A stretch of 64,000 bases of DNA from UBA1309 sp047605645 (GTDB taxonomy: Bacteria > Bacteroidota > Bacteroidia > Bacteroidales > Dysgonomonadaceae). The stretch spans positions 24,667-88,666 of the forward strand of contig JASGFJ010000020.1 of the NCBI GenBank assembly GCA_047605645.1. Direction: 5' to 3'. Shown here one piece after another: positions 52,203 to 61,822 of this stretch. A program made the position numbers and the translations under genes. Position 1 is the stretch's first letter; every line of letters begins with the position of its first letter. The notes under the pieces were generated by a model that saw only the letters and a list, made by a program, of their open reading frames with translations, had not been told where the DNA came from and searched no databases.

Positions 52203-53363
52203 ATGAGCCAATATTACAAAAATTATAATACGATAGAAGATTTCATCCTTGATAATTCTTTTACAGCACTGGCAAGAAATAACAATCAGGATGAGATAAA
52301 TGAATTACTCTCATTATATCCAGACAAGCAAGATATAATGAAGAATGCTATTATATTATTACAATATATAAAAATAACTCCCCCATCTGTTCCCAACGCG
52401 CAGATTGATGAAGACTGGAACAATATTCTACAATTGATTGATAAAAAGAAGCAATCAAAAAAGAATAAGCGCATATATATCTGGGCAACAAGCGCTGTTG
52501 CTGTATGTGCCTCTATAATTTTCCTAATACTTCTATTCCCTCAGCAAAATAACACAGAAAAACAACATTTATTATCATTCATTGAGTCTGCAAACATAGC
52601 AACAAATGAGATTCAGATTATTGCTGGAGACAACCAAGCAAATATAAAGAATAATGAAACAATTATTCAGACCAAAGAGGGTAGCCTTATTGTAGGTAAA
52701 AACGAGAAAATTAATTCAAAAAATATAAAAACCGAGTACCTGACTGTAGTTGTACCTAAAGGAAGGCGCACTACAGTAAAGCTAAACGATGGTACCACAA
52801 TATGGGTCAATTCAGCTACCAAAGTTGTATATCCTAAAACCTTCAACAATAAATACCGAGAGATAATGATAGAAGGCGAGGCATACATACATGTAGCAAA
52901 AGACGAAATCAAACCATTTGTTATACATACTCAAAGCTTTGACGTACGAATTTTAGGAACGGAATTTAATATTAGCGCATATAAAAATGATCCTGAAAAA
53001 TCCATTGTCTTAGTCAAAGGATCCGTTGAAATAACAACAAAATCCTTATCAAAGGAAATACTCATTCCCCGTCAGGGATTCTTTACAGAAAATGGTTCTT
53101 TCTTTATAAAAGATGTAGATGTATATCCATATGTCTGTTGGAAAGATGGAGTTATGCAGCTTAATGGAGAACCATTAGATGTTATTATGAAAAAATTATC
53201 CCGTTACTATGGTGTCGATATCCAGGCTAACAAAAGATTTTCCATGGAAAAATATAAAGGAAAAATAGATCTCAAAGAGCCTATCGAGACTGTACTGAAC
53301 AACATATCCCTATCTACTCCAATATCTTACACAAAAGAAGGAGATGTGATTTATATAAAATAA
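52203..53363 (+). CDS. FecR-family anti-sigma factor
   Basis: A 386-residue inner-membrane protein: a cytoplasmic sigma-binding part, a membrane helix at about residues 95-118 (YIWATSAVAVCASIIFLILL), a periplasmic FecR domain (TVVVPKGRRTTVKLNDGTTI, VWVNSATKVVYPKTF, EGEAYIHVAKDEIKPFVIHT) and a C-terminal DUF4974-like domain (GEPLDVIMKKLSRYYGVDIQ). It keeps the sigma factor inactive until SusC signals. Complete, unlike the fragment at 30709-30927. Confidence 0.95.
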   Translation: MSQYYKNYNTIEDFILDNSFTALARNNNQDEINELLSLYPDKQDIMKNAIILLQYIKITPPSVPNAQIDEDWNNILQLIDKKKQSKKNKRIYIWATSAVAVCASIIFLILLFPQQNNTEKQHLLSFIESANIATNEIQIIAGDNQANIKNNETIIQTKEGSLIVGKNEKINSKNIKTEYLTVVVPKGRRTTVKLNDGTTIWVNSATKVVYPKTFNNKYREIMIEGEAYIHVAKDEIKPFVIHTQSFDVRILGTEFNISAYKNDPEKSIVLVKGSVEITTKSLSKEILIPRQGFFTENGSFFIKDVDVYPYVCWKDGVMQLNGEPLDVIMKKLSRYYGVDIQANKRFSMEKYKGKIDLKEPIETVLNNISLSTPISYTKEGDVIYIK

Positions 53364-53521
53364 ATTACGCATTTTAGAATAAATACAATATTAGCTAACT
53401 AGAAAATCTGGATATAATACAGTACCAGAAATGCCAAGTAAACATACAATAAGTCGAATATTATAAGCTTAAATGTAAATACAAAAAGTGTCTCCAATGT
53501 TAATCTAAACGAATCAAATGT

Positions 53522-56500
53522 ATGAGAAAGAAATCTAAAACCAAATTTAAAAGAAGCCAAAAAAGTTTTTCCCTAAAAGTCGTGAAAGTATATTGTATAT
53601 TATTCTTTTGGGGTTTTTGTTTCACCCTGCCAGCCGTTAACACATATCCACAGACGACTGTTATGACCCTAAAGCTTTCGAATGCTAAAGTAGAACGCCT
53701 TTTTACAGAGATAGAAAAGAAATCTGAATTCGTCATTCTGTATAAAAAAGGAATAATAGAAAACAAAACGATTTCTGTAAATAGTAAAAATGAAAGCATA
53801 GAAAAAATATTGAACAAGGCATTACCGCCTCTAAATCTTTCATATTATATCAATCGAAACCAGATTATCGTCGTTGAAAAGACAGAAGTTCCCAACGTAA
53901 AAGAAACCGTTCAGGCTCCATCTTTTGATTCAAACGGAACAATTCTTGATATCAACGCAGAGCCTTTAACAGGCGTATCCGTGTTCGAAAAAGGGACAAC
54001 CAATGGAACCAGAACTGATGTTAACGGCAAATTTATCCTAAAAGTAAAGCCGAATGCGACATTGGTTATATCCTATATCGGTTTCCAGAGCAAAGAACTT
54101 AAAGCTGCAGCCAATATGAAAATAATATTAGAAGAACAGGCTACAGAACTGGAAGATATTGTCGTTATTGGATATGGCGTGCAAAAGAAAGTCAACCTCA
54201 CGGGATCTGTAGCTACCATAGGTAGCAAAGATATAGAAAACAGGCCTATTCAAAACATATCAAGCGGTTTGCAAGGCTTAATGGCGGGTGTGAGCATTAC
54301 AGGACTTAATGGTGCCCCCGGACTGGACAACGGTACTATCCGCGTGCGTGGTGTAGGTACATTAAACAATGCTAACCCATACATTCTGGTAGATGGTGTA
54401 GAAACGGGCACGTTAAATGCTGTAGACCCGAATGACATTGAAAGTATATCGGTATTGAAAGATGCAGCTTCTGCCGCCATTTATGGGTCTAAAGCCTCAA
54501 ACGGAGTGATTCTTGTTACCACAAAAAGAGGTAAATCGGGAAAGGTAAGTGTTTCATATAATGGCTATCTCAGTTTCCAAAACGCGACAAAAACAATCGA
54601 CCGAATGGGATCGCTAGAATATGCAACCTTATATAATCAAGTATTGGAAGCTGATGGCAGGTCTAAACGTTTTACTGACGAAGAGCTGGCTAAGTTTAAA
54701 GCTGGAAATGACCCGTTATACCCCGATACCGACTGGTATGGATTAGCCTACAAAACGGGTATTCAGCACCGTCATAATGTTAATGTATCAGGCGGAGGAA
54801 ACGATGTAAAATATATGGCATCTCTGGGTTATCTTAACCAGACAGGAATATTGCGCAATGCAATCCGTGAGCAATTCAATGCACGTACTAATCTGGATAT
54901 GAGACTAAATAGTCATTTGAATGCCCGCATAAACTTGTCATATATAAAGAACGACTACAAAGACCCGAGTTCGGCTTATGCGGGAGGAAGTTCTGACCAA
55001 CTTATCCGACAACTAAACCTTATAGCACCGTGGATTGTAGCTCGTTATGATGACGGCACTTGGGGAACGATATCGGATGGCAGCCCGATTGCTTGGCTAG
55101 ATTCAAAAATGACGGTTGACCGAAACAATCATAATTTTTCTGGAATGGCAGCCATAGATTACAAAATTATCGATGGATTGGTTTTAACCTTACAAGGAGC
55201 ATATATAGATAATACTCAAAATTACAGCTATTTCCAAAAATATATTAAGTATAACGAAAATAAGGAATCGGAACCCAACAAATTGCAAGAACGTTATTAT
55301 ACATGGAATAGAACCAATTACAATGCTTTACTAAATTATGACAAGACTTTTAATAAACAAAACATAAAAGGTCTGCTCGGTTGGCAAACAGAAGAGTACC
55401 ACAAAAAAGATTTACTTACATCCCGTAAGAATTTCCCTAACAATTTTCTGACCGATATGAACGCCGGAGATCCTTCAACCCAGACAAACGAAGGTTTTAC
55501 AAGAGAACTGACTATGATATCCTGGTTTGCCCGCATCAATTATGATTTTGCAAACAAGTATCTATTTGAAGCAAATATCCGTTCGGATGCATCTTCCCGT
55601 TTTGCAAAAGGACACCGCTGGGGATACTTCCCTTCATTTTCTGCAGCATGGCGCATATCCGAAGAAGATTTTATGACAGACATAAAAGACCGCTGGTTAT
55701 CGGATCTTAAAATACGTGCCTCATGGGGGAAATTAGGGAATCAGAACGCTTTGGACAAAGACCGAAATGAAGATTTTTACCCTTCGATAAATGCATATGA
55801 TGTAAATGCAAACTACCCGTTTGGCGGATCACTGAGCTCGGGCTATAACCAGTCAAAATACAGGTTAGAAACCATTTCCTGGGAAAAATCTACAACCTGG
55901 GGGCTAGGTATGGATTTTAAACTATTCAATAAACTGAATATGTCAGTAGATTACTACGACCGTAAAACGACAGATATCATAATGGAGGTATCTGTCCCGG
56001 ATGAGTTCGCTTTAGATCCTTATCAGGATAATATAGGTTCTATGAGAAACAGAGGAGTAGAAATAAGTTTGGGTTATAATACAAATATCAATCGAGTGCG
56101 GTTAGCCTTTATGGGAAATCTCTCATACAATAAAAATAAAATTCTCGACCTAGGAGGTGTTCATTACCTAAATACCACAAATGGAGTTCAACAACGTAAT
56201 GCTTTAGGGCATTCCATAGCCAGTTATTATCTTTATAAAGCAAATGGTTTTTTCAATTCGCAGGAAGAGGCTGATGAATATACTACAAAATATGGAAATC
56301 CGTTCGGTAAAAAATTCATGGCGGGAGATTTGCGTTATGTTGACACCAATGACGATGACAAATTGACTCCAGATGACCGTATATATGTTAAAAATACCCC
56401 TGACCCTGTAATTAATTATGGATTTAATATGAATGCGGCATGGAACAATTTAGATCTTGGATTAACCTTCAATGGCGTAGCTAAAGCAACACGCTTATTT

Positions 56501-56893
56501 GATGCTTATGAGGTATTCGGAAATTTCTCGGGTGACGCTTCGCATCCTTCTACAATGTGGAGAGACGCATGGACACCTGACAACCAGAATGCCAAAATGC
56601 CACGCTTACATTACGACCAGAATTCTCCAAGCAACTATCGTTCTGCAAAATCTACTTTTTGGCTTGAAGATATCAGCTACTTCCGCCTAAAAAATTTCCA
56701 GCTTGGATATACTCTACCTAAACAATTATTGAAAAATTTAAAAATAAGTAATTTACGCATATACTATTCCGTTGAAAACTTGTTTACTATCGATAAAATG
56801 AGAGCCAATATAGACCCCGAGGCAACAAGTTCTCGTATATCATCTTATCCATTGCTTCAGACTCATGCATTGGGTGTAAATGTCTCATTTTAA
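53522..56893 (+). CDS. SusC/RagA-family TonB-linked outer-membrane transporter with STN domain
   Basis: The 1123-residue protein has a signal peptide, an STN domain (about residues 48-115; LSNAKVERLFTEIEKKSEFV) that contacts FecR, a CarboxypepD-reg domain (about 130-215), the plug with NPYILVDGVETGTLNAVDPN and AIYGSKASNGVILVTTKRGK, and a C-terminal barrel ending THALGVNVSF. It imports oligosaccharides or similar ligands using TonB energy together with SusD, encoded 12 bases downstream. The ligand cannot be read from the sequence, and no hydrolase gene is present to help. Confidence 0.96.
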   Translation: MRKKSKTKFKRSQKSFSLKVVKVYCILFFWGFCFTLPAVNTYPQTTVMTLKLSNAKVERLFTEIEKKSEFVILYKKGIIENKTISVNSKNESIEKILNKALPPLNLSYYINRNQIIVVEKTEVPNVKETVQAPSFDSNGTILDINAEPLTGVSVFEKGTTNGTRTDVNGKFILKVKPNATLVISYIGFQSKELKAAANMKIILEEQATELEDIVVIGYGVQKKVNLTGSVATIGSKDIENRPIQNISSGLQGLMAGVSITGLNGAPGLDNGTIRVRGVGTLNNANPYILVDGVETGTLNAVDPNDIESISVLKDAASAAIYGSKASNGVILVTTKRGKSGKVSVSYNGYLSFQNATKTIDRMGSLEYATLYNQVLEADGRSKRFTDEELAKFKAGNDPLYPDTDWYGLAYKTGIQHRHNVNVSGGGNDVKYMASLGYLNQTGILRNAIREQFNARTNLDMRLNSHLNARINLSYIKNDYKDPSSAYAGGSSDQLIRQLNLIAPWIVARYDDGTWGTISDGSPIAWLDSKMTVDRNNHNFSGMAAIDYKIIDGLVLTLQGAYIDNTQNYSYFQKYIKYNENKESEPNKLQERYYTWNRTNYNALLNYDKTFNKQNIKGLLGWQTEEYHKKDLLTSRKNFPNNFLTDMNAGDPSTQTNEGFTRELTMISWFARINYDFANKYLFEANIRSDASSRFAKGHRWGYFPSFSAAWRISEEDFMTDIKDRWLSDLKIRASWGKLGNQNALDKDRNEDFYPSINAYDVNANYPFGGSLSSGYNQSKYRLETISWEKSTTWGLGMDFKLFNKLNMSVDYYDRKTTDIIMEVSVPDEFALDPYQDNIGSMRNRGVEISLGYNTNINRVRLAFMGNLSYNKNKILDLGGVHYLNTTNGVQQRNALGHSIASYYLYKANGFFNSQEEADEYTTKYGNPFGKKFMAGDLRYVDTNDDDKLTPDDRIYVKNTPDPVINYGFNMNAAWNNLDLGLTFNGVAKATRLFDAYEVFGNFSGDASHPSTMWRDAWTPDNQNAKMPRLHYDQNSPSNYRSAKSTFWLEDISYFRLKNFQLGYTLPKQLLKNLKISNLRIYYSVENLFTIDKMRANIDPEATSSRISSYPLLQTHALGVNVSF

Positions 56894-56905
56894 AAAATTA
56901 CAAAT

Positions 56906-58564
56906 ATGAAAAACATGAAATATCTTAAAAAATATATAACTATTTGTATTGTATTAATAGTGTTAAGTTCTTGTTCCGACTTTTTAGATACGGTTCCATA
57001 CGATTCATTGACTCCGTCAACTACATGGAAAACGGAAGAAGATGCTCAAAAATTTGCAATCGGCTGTTATGATGGTTGGGAAACTGCAGCTAATCTACTG
57101 TATATGGATTGCGGTTCAGACTTTGGATACAACAATTTTGAATGGGAAGATTTTAAAAACATAGGAAACGGAACCATAACCCCTTCCGGTTCTATTTGGA
57201 ACTTTTATGATTTTACAATTATCCGCCGCTGCAATACTTTTCTGGAAAATATAGATAAGATCACATTTGCAAAAGAACAGGACAAAGCTGACCTTATAGG
57301 CCAGATTCGGACAATCCGTGCTTACTCTTATTTTGTAAAAAACTGGATATACGGTGGTGTACCTATTATCGAAAACTATAACAGTGCAGAAGAAGCTAAA
57401 GTACCCCGCAACACTGAAGCGGAAGTAAAATTGTTTATTGAAACTGAATTGGATAAAGCTATCAGTGGACTGAAAGATGCTCCTTCATCTCGTGGACGCA
57501 TAGCTAAAGGAGCTGCATTGGCTATCAAAATGCGTATGGCTTTATATTACAATGAGTATCAACGAGCTAAAGATGCAGCTCAAGCAATTATCGATTTAAA
57601 ACAATATGACCTTGAAAAAGATTATTTTGAATTATTTAAAGTTTCAGGACAGAGTTCTCTGGAAATTATCCTTGCAGTTCAGTATATCGATGTTACAAAA
57701 GCAGATGGTACAGTAGGACAATTGTACAACAATGCTGACGGAGGCTGGTCTTCAGTTGTTCCTACTCAAAAATTAGTTGACACATACGAAATGAAAGATG
57801 GACTGACTAAAGAAGAATCGCTGGCTAACGGAGGAGCAGATGCCTATAACCCTATACACCCGTTTGCAAACCGCGATCCACGAATGGCAATGACTGTTAT
57901 GTATCCCGGCATGAACTGGAGAAACGGCATTATCAATACACTAGACAAGGAAATAAACGGGAAGAATAATTCAAACTATCCGGTTGCGGCCAACAATTCT
58001 TCAAAGACTGCGTTAACATGGAGAAAATATCTGGATCCGATAAATCAATATTCCGGCGGTATATGGAGCACCAATATATGTCCTATTGTATTCCGGTATG
58101 CAGAGGTTCTTCTTTCGTGGGTAGAAGCAGAAAATGAATTAAACGGCCCATCACCCGCAGTGTATGGCAAGCTTGACAAAATCCGTACCCGCGCAGGCAT
58201 GCCTGTCGTAAATCGAACTAAATACAATACAAAAGAAACAGTACGCCAACTCATCCGCCGCGAACGTGCTGCTGAATTTGCAGGTGAAGGGCTTCGCCGT
58301 GCAGATATATTGAGATGGAAAGACAGTAGTGGAAAAATGGTCGCGGAAACAGTTCTAAATGGAACGCTTACTCGTGTTTCCGGCACAATTAATTATGCTG
58401 AAACAGAACCTACAAAACGTGCTGTTATCAAACTAAATCCGGCTGCCAGCGATATTAAGATAGAAGACCGTGTTTTCCTACCACACTTCCGATATCTCCC
58501 TATACCCCAAAGTGCACGTGACAAAAATCCTAATTTAACTCAGAATGAAGGATATACTAAATAG
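56906..58564 (+). CDS. SusD/RagB-family surface lipoprotein
   Basis: The 552-residue protein has a lipobox (IVLIVLSSCSDFLDTVP) and SusD features: DSLTPSTTWKTEEDAQKFAI, QIRTIRAYSYFVKNWIYGGV, RIAKGAALAIKMRMALYY, RYAEVLLSWVEAENEL and the C-terminal RRERAAEFAGEGLRRADILR followed by FLPHFRYLPIPQSARDKNPN. SusD lids the SusC barrel and binds substrate. It is the last gene of the locus; the strong terminator at 58638 follows. Confidence 0.95.
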   Translation: MKNMKYLKKYITICIVLIVLSSCSDFLDTVPYDSLTPSTTWKTEEDAQKFAIGCYDGWETAANLLYMDCGSDFGYNNFEWEDFKNIGNGTITPSGSIWNFYDFTIIRRCNTFLENIDKITFAKEQDKADLIGQIRTIRAYSYFVKNWIYGGVPIIENYNSAEEAKVPRNTEAEVKLFIETELDKAISGLKDAPSSRGRIAKGAALAIKMRMALYYNEYQRAKDAAQAIIDLKQYDLEKDYFELFKVSGQSSLEIILAVQYIDVTKADGTVGQLYNNADGGWSSVVPTQKLVDTYEMKDGLTKEESLANGGADAYNPIHPFANRDPRMAMTVMYPGMNWRNGIINTLDKEINGKNNSNYPVAANNSSKTALTWRKYLDPINQYSGGIWSTNICPIVFRYAEVLLSWVEAENELNGPSPAVYGKLDKIRTRAGMPVVNRTKYNTKETVRQLIRRERAAEFAGEGLRRADILRWKDSSGKMVAETVLNGTLTRVSGTINYAETEPTKRAVIKLNPAASDIKIEDRVFLPHFRYLPIPQSARDKNPNLTQNEGYTK

Positions 58565-58637
58565 GAAAATGAAGGTTAAGCTCTCTGATAAAGATGTTTG
58601 AGTCGTAAACAAAAGAGAGAGAGCGACAAAAATTTTA

Positions 58638-58682
58638 AAACAAGAAAGACCGAAGTTTTTAACGACTTTGGTCTTTCTTGTT
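58638..58682 (+). terminator. Terminator of the SusCD locus
   Basis: AACAAGAAAGACCGAAGT pairs with ACTTTGGTCTTTCTTGTT, with a T-rich loop. About 75 bases past the susD stop. Confidence 0.85.
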
Positions 58683-59011
58683 CTCTATAACCCAAGTTTC
58701 ACCCACAAAATTATTTTTCAAAAACAATGAGCTGGTTTCGATTCACTTCAAGACAATAACACACAGAAAATCAGGAGATGTGTTTTGCATAGCTGTCTCA
58801 AATTCGAATTGTAAGACACTTTTGTTCCTATTTCTTGTTGTATTTTTGTGACATGCACGTGAATGTACAACTTCGCTTCAACTTCAAATAGACGAGGCAA
58901 TTACAAAAACAAGCATCCTTTAAGAAAATAAAAACCGGTAGGTCACAGCCACTACCCGAATAAGCAGCCTGGAGACATTTACCCGAGAATGTGATGGAGG
59001 AAGAGTAAAAG
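58683..59011. other. Decayed leader region
   Basis: Holds the promoter at 58821-58848 and an ATG at 58854 followed by HVNVQLRFNFK and a stop, then no sustained frame. It may be the remains of another gene start. Confidence 0.35.
58821..58848 (+). promoter_or_regulatory. Promoter-like pair upstream of decayed genes
   Basis: TTTG (58821-58824), a 16-base spacer and TATTTTTG (58841-58848) resemble the Bacteroidota promoter. It now drives only broken frames. Confidence 0.5.
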
Positions 59012-59250
59012 TTGGGCTAAAGGTGTAATCGCTTACCTTATTACACCATTTGACGACAACGAGAACATTGATATTCCGTTATTAAAAAAAACAAGTAGAA
59101 CGTTTGGATACGATAGGTTTTCACAGAATTGCCCCATTGGGAAGCACAGGCGTAATGCCTTACCTTGACGATGCCGAAAAAGAGGCATTGACTAAAACCT
59201 GCATACAACAGGTAGCAGATAAAAACAGTAAAAGCTTTTGGGTCTTGTAA
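59012..59250 (+). pseudogene. DapA-family lyase remnant (dihydrodipicolinate synthase/N-acetylneuraminate lyase type)
   Basis: One frame reads WAKGVIAYLITPFDDNENID then IPLLKK. After a shift near 59085-59098 the text continues QVERLDTIGFHRIAPLGSTG, VMPYLDDAEKEALTKTCI then QQVADK. This is the start of a class I aldolase of the DapA family (GVIxxLxTPF and PLGSTG motifs). It covers only about 75 residues of a usual 290-300, has no start codon and carries a frameshift. The upstream SusCD locus raises the possibility that it was once a sugar-acid lyase of that locus. Confidence 0.75.
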
Positions 59251-59290
59251 ATTATTGTTTTAGTGATAAGTTAAAACAAGTAGATATAAT

Positions 59291-59615
59291 ATGAACCCTA
59301 AAGAAAAAACTAAGCTTGCCGAAACCCAAGACAAGAAATCGGAAAACATGGAAGTAACATTGGACGGCAATACAAAACATATTCAATGGAACAAACAGAT
59401 ACCTTTGCTTGATGCGATGCTTAATGCAGGTATCAATGCTCCACATTCGTGTTATAGAAGAACGTGTGGTACTTGTGTATGTAAATTGGAAGAGAGAAGT
59501 ACGCCTAAAAAGGAATTCTGTCCTATCCGAAACTCACATACAACAAGGTTTGATTTTGACGTGCGTAGCAGTTCCGATAAGTACACGTGTTAAGATAAAT
59601 CATGATGAGTTCTAA
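59291..59615 (+). pseudogene. [2Fe-2S] ferredoxin, frameshifted
   Basis: The first frame gives MEVTLDGNTKHIQWNKQIPL, LDAMLNAGINAPHSC and YRRTCGTCVCKLEE, three of the four plant-type ferredoxin cysteines (CxxxxCxxC). After a shift near 59490 another frame gives RNSVLSETHIQQGLILTCVA then VPISTRVKINHDEF, with the fourth Cys in LILTC. Together they make an intact-looking domain like that at the C-terminus of ring-hydroxylating reductases. As it stands neither frame holds all four cysteines. Confidence 0.75.
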
Positions 59616-59687
59616 AGGAAATCGAATATAGTTGTAGATGTCATATATAATGTTTTTCTTTGCTAAAAATACCGAATAGTATTTTAT

Positions 59688-60278
59688 ATGAAGAAAGCAG
59701 AAGCAACTCGTTTAACTATCTTACAAAAAGCTTATGAGCTTATTTATTTGAACGGTTATCAAACGACCAGTATTGATGATATATTAGCGACCACAAAAGT
59801 TACCAAAGGAGCATTTTATTACCATTTCAAGAATAAGGACGAAATGGGTATTGCCATTATCAACGAGATACTAAAACCTAAATTACGAACTCAAATCTCA
59901 CGTACTTTCAGTTTAGAAACCAATACAATAGAATCCCTTTATATAATGGTTACTATGCTTTTGTCCGATAATGAGTTTATGAGATTTGAGCAAGGCTGTC
60001 CACTGTCCAACTTTATACAGGAAATGACTCCAAAAAGCACAGTCTTTGCAAAAGCACTTACAGAACTGACCGATGAATGGCAAGAAATAATCATTTCAAA
60101 TATCGAAGCAGGGAAGAAAGCAGGATTTGTTAACAAGGACGTACAATCAAAGTCTGTTTCACTTTTTATCATTTCAAGCTATTGGGGCATACGCAATTTT
60201 GGCAGAATGGATAACGGAAACAATACCTACCGCACTTACTTAAAAGAATTGAAAAATTACCTAAATTCACTAAAATAA
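59688..60278 (+). CDS. TetR-family transcriptional regulator
   Basis: The 196-residue repressor has the N-terminal HTH (AYELIYLNGYQTTSIDDILA then TTKVTKGAFYYHFKNKDEMG) and a ligand-binding helical domain. A perfect 14+4+14 inverted repeat begins 11 bases past its stop and overlaps the promoter of the next operon, so it most likely represses the cytochrome/membrane genes downstream. The inducer is unknown. Confidence 0.94.
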   Translation: MKKAEATRLTILQKAYELIYLNGYQTTSIDDILATTKVTKGAFYYHFKNKDEMGIAIINEILKPKLRTQISRTFSLETNTIESLYIMVTMLLSDNEFMRFEQGCPLSNFIQEMTPKSTVFAKALTELTDEWQEIIISNIEAGKKAGFVNKDVQSKSVSLFIISSYWGIRNFGRMDNGNNTYRTYLKELKNYLNSLK

Positions 60279-60288
60279 TTTTTTTTGC

Positions 60289-60329
60289 AACAAAAACATA
60301 CCAACCGGTATGTTTTTGTTATATCTTTG
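60289..60329 (+). promoter_or_regulatory. TetR operator and overlapping promoter
   Basis: AACAAAAACATACC (60289-60302), AACC, GGTATGTTTTTGTT (60307-60320): perfect arms. The -7 box TATCTTTG (60322-60329) follows at once, and the -33 region falls inside the operator. Transcription would start just before the gene at 60351. Confidence 0.85.
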
Positions 60330-60350
60330 CTTCCTATAATTTTAGAAGCA

Positions 60351-60815
60351 ATGGACATATTTCTCATTCCTTTACATTCTATATTCAGGTGGCTTGTACT
60401 CCTATCTATTTTGTATGCTATCGGTAGAGCATATTCGGGTTACAAATCAAATCGAGATTTTACAGGTCACGATAATCAGATAAAACATTGGACAGCAACG
60501 ATAGCACATATTCAGCTTGTCATAGGAATGATACTCTATATCAGAAGTCCGCTAACATCTTACTTTTGGAAAGATTTAGAAAATTCCTTACAACATTTAG
60601 AAATAGTGTTTCTCGGTTTCCTGCACCCTTTGCTTATGATTATCGCAGTCATGATGATAACCATAGACTCGTCTTTGGCTAAAAGAAAAAAAGAAAGCAC
60701 GGAGAAATATAAAACAATGCTTATATGATTTTCGGTCGCCTTACTGACTATATTTTTAGCCATTCCTTGGCAATTTTCGTTTTTGTCCCAAAGAGCCTAT
60801 ATACATGGCTTTTAA
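60351..60815 (+). pseudogene. Cytochrome-b-like four-helix membrane protein with an in-frame TGA
   Basis: From ATG 60351 (MDIFLIPLHSIFRWLVLLSI) the frame runs 125 codons, with membrane segments near FRWLVLLSILYAIGRA, IAHIQLVIGMILY and LHPLLMIIAVMMITI. It meets TGA at 60726-60728, then stays open and continues FSVALLTIFLAIPWQFSF then LSQRAYIHGF to TAA at 60815, which looks like the missing fourth helix and tail. TGG to TGA is a one-base change, and a Trp would suit the position. The protein resembles small Bacteroidota proteins annotated as cytochrome b. The upstream part of the open frame (60285-60350) is operator and promoter, not coding. Confidence 0.7.
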
Positions 60816-60826
60816 ATCTGAAAAGT

Positions 60827-61795
60827 ATGGAAAAATCCCATATTGTAATACTTATCCTTCTTTTAGCTCCCTGTCTTTTGATATTTCTAAATGACAAAGG
60901 AATAAGCAATACTATTAAAAATAATATAGTTTTCAAACAAAGGCTTTCCGAATACGGTCTGTATCAAGGTAAAATATCTGAACTTATACCCTGCGAAAAA
61001 GCCGAAACGATTGAGATAGCATCAGCCTCATTTACCGACTATACAGAAAAGCAACGTATAATCCTATTACCCAAAGGACAAAAGATGAAAGCGAAAGGGA
61101 ATGGGCTTCGAGACTTTCCAAATGGAACAATAATAACCAAGACATTTTTCTATCAAAACAAGACGAACGACAAAACTAAAGCCTTACATATATTAGAAAC
61201 ATGCTTATTGATAAAAGATCAAAACCAATGGAACGACACACAGAACGAAGCGTATCTTCTGAAAGACGGGACTATCATTCCTGTCAGCTTCGTGGACGAA
61301 AAAGGAAGTAACAGAACGACAAATTACAAAATACCATCGAGAGCAGATTGTATTTCCTGCCATCGGCAAAATGACAAAATATTTTCTATCGGATTAAAAA
61401 TGACTAATATAAATATAGCTATCAATCGCGATCAAGATACTGTAAACCAATCAGAATGCCTTAGACAAAAAGGGAAATTAGAAATAACAGGCATCACTCA
61501 AATTGCCACGACAACAGATTACAAGAATGAAGCTGAATCCCTCGAAATGAGAGCAAGGGAATATCTCGACATCAATTGTGCTCATTGTCATAATCCAAAT
61601 GGCATAGGCTACATTACACAATTGGATTTAAGAAACGAAACCGCAATCAATCATACAGGAATATGGCTGAAACAAGGAAAAATAGCATATCGAATGGCCA
61701 CATCGGACGAGTTGCATATGCCTAAAATAGCTACGACAATTCCACACGATGAGGGAGTAAAATTGATTTTGGATTATATCGCTAACCTTAAATAA
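60827..61795 (+). CDS. SO2930-type diheme c-type cytochrome
   Basis: The proper start is ATG 60827 (MEKSHIVILILLLAPCLLIF), a signal anchor; the frame opens earlier at 60725 but that part overlaps the tail of the preceding gene. The 322-residue protein has two c-type heme sites, CISCH in SRADCISCHRQND and CAHCH in DINCAHCHNPNGIG, the pattern of the SO_2930 diheme family. It would be exported and take part in electron transfer next to a cytochrome-b-like membrane protein. No cytochrome c maturation genes are in the window. Confidence 0.85.
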   Translation: MEKSHIVILILLLAPCLLIFLNDKGISNTIKNNIVFKQRLSEYGLYQGKISELIPCEKAETIEIASASFTDYTEKQRIILLPKGQKMKAKGNGLRDFPNGTIITKTFFYQNKTNDKTKALHILETCLLIKDQNQWNDTQNEAYLLKDGTIIPVSFVDEKGSNRTTNYKIPSRADCISCHRQNDKIFSIGLKMTNINIAINRDQDTVNQSECLRQKGKLEITGITQIATTTDYKNEAESLEMRAREYLDINCAHCHNPNGIGYITQLDLRNETAINHTGIWLKQGKIAYRMATSDELHMPKIATTIPHDEGVKLILDYIANLK

Positions 61796-61822
61796 ATAGA
61801 TAAACAATTAAATAGAAAGCAA

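Noticed and set aside
60285..60350. N-terminal extension of the cytochrome-b-like frame
   Set aside because: This part is the TetR operator and promoter; translation must begin at 60351.
60726..60728. Selenocysteine or TGA-as-Trp recoding
   Set aside because: No Sec machinery or insertion element is visible and a second gene in the operon has TAG instead, so ordinary nonsense mutation is simpler.
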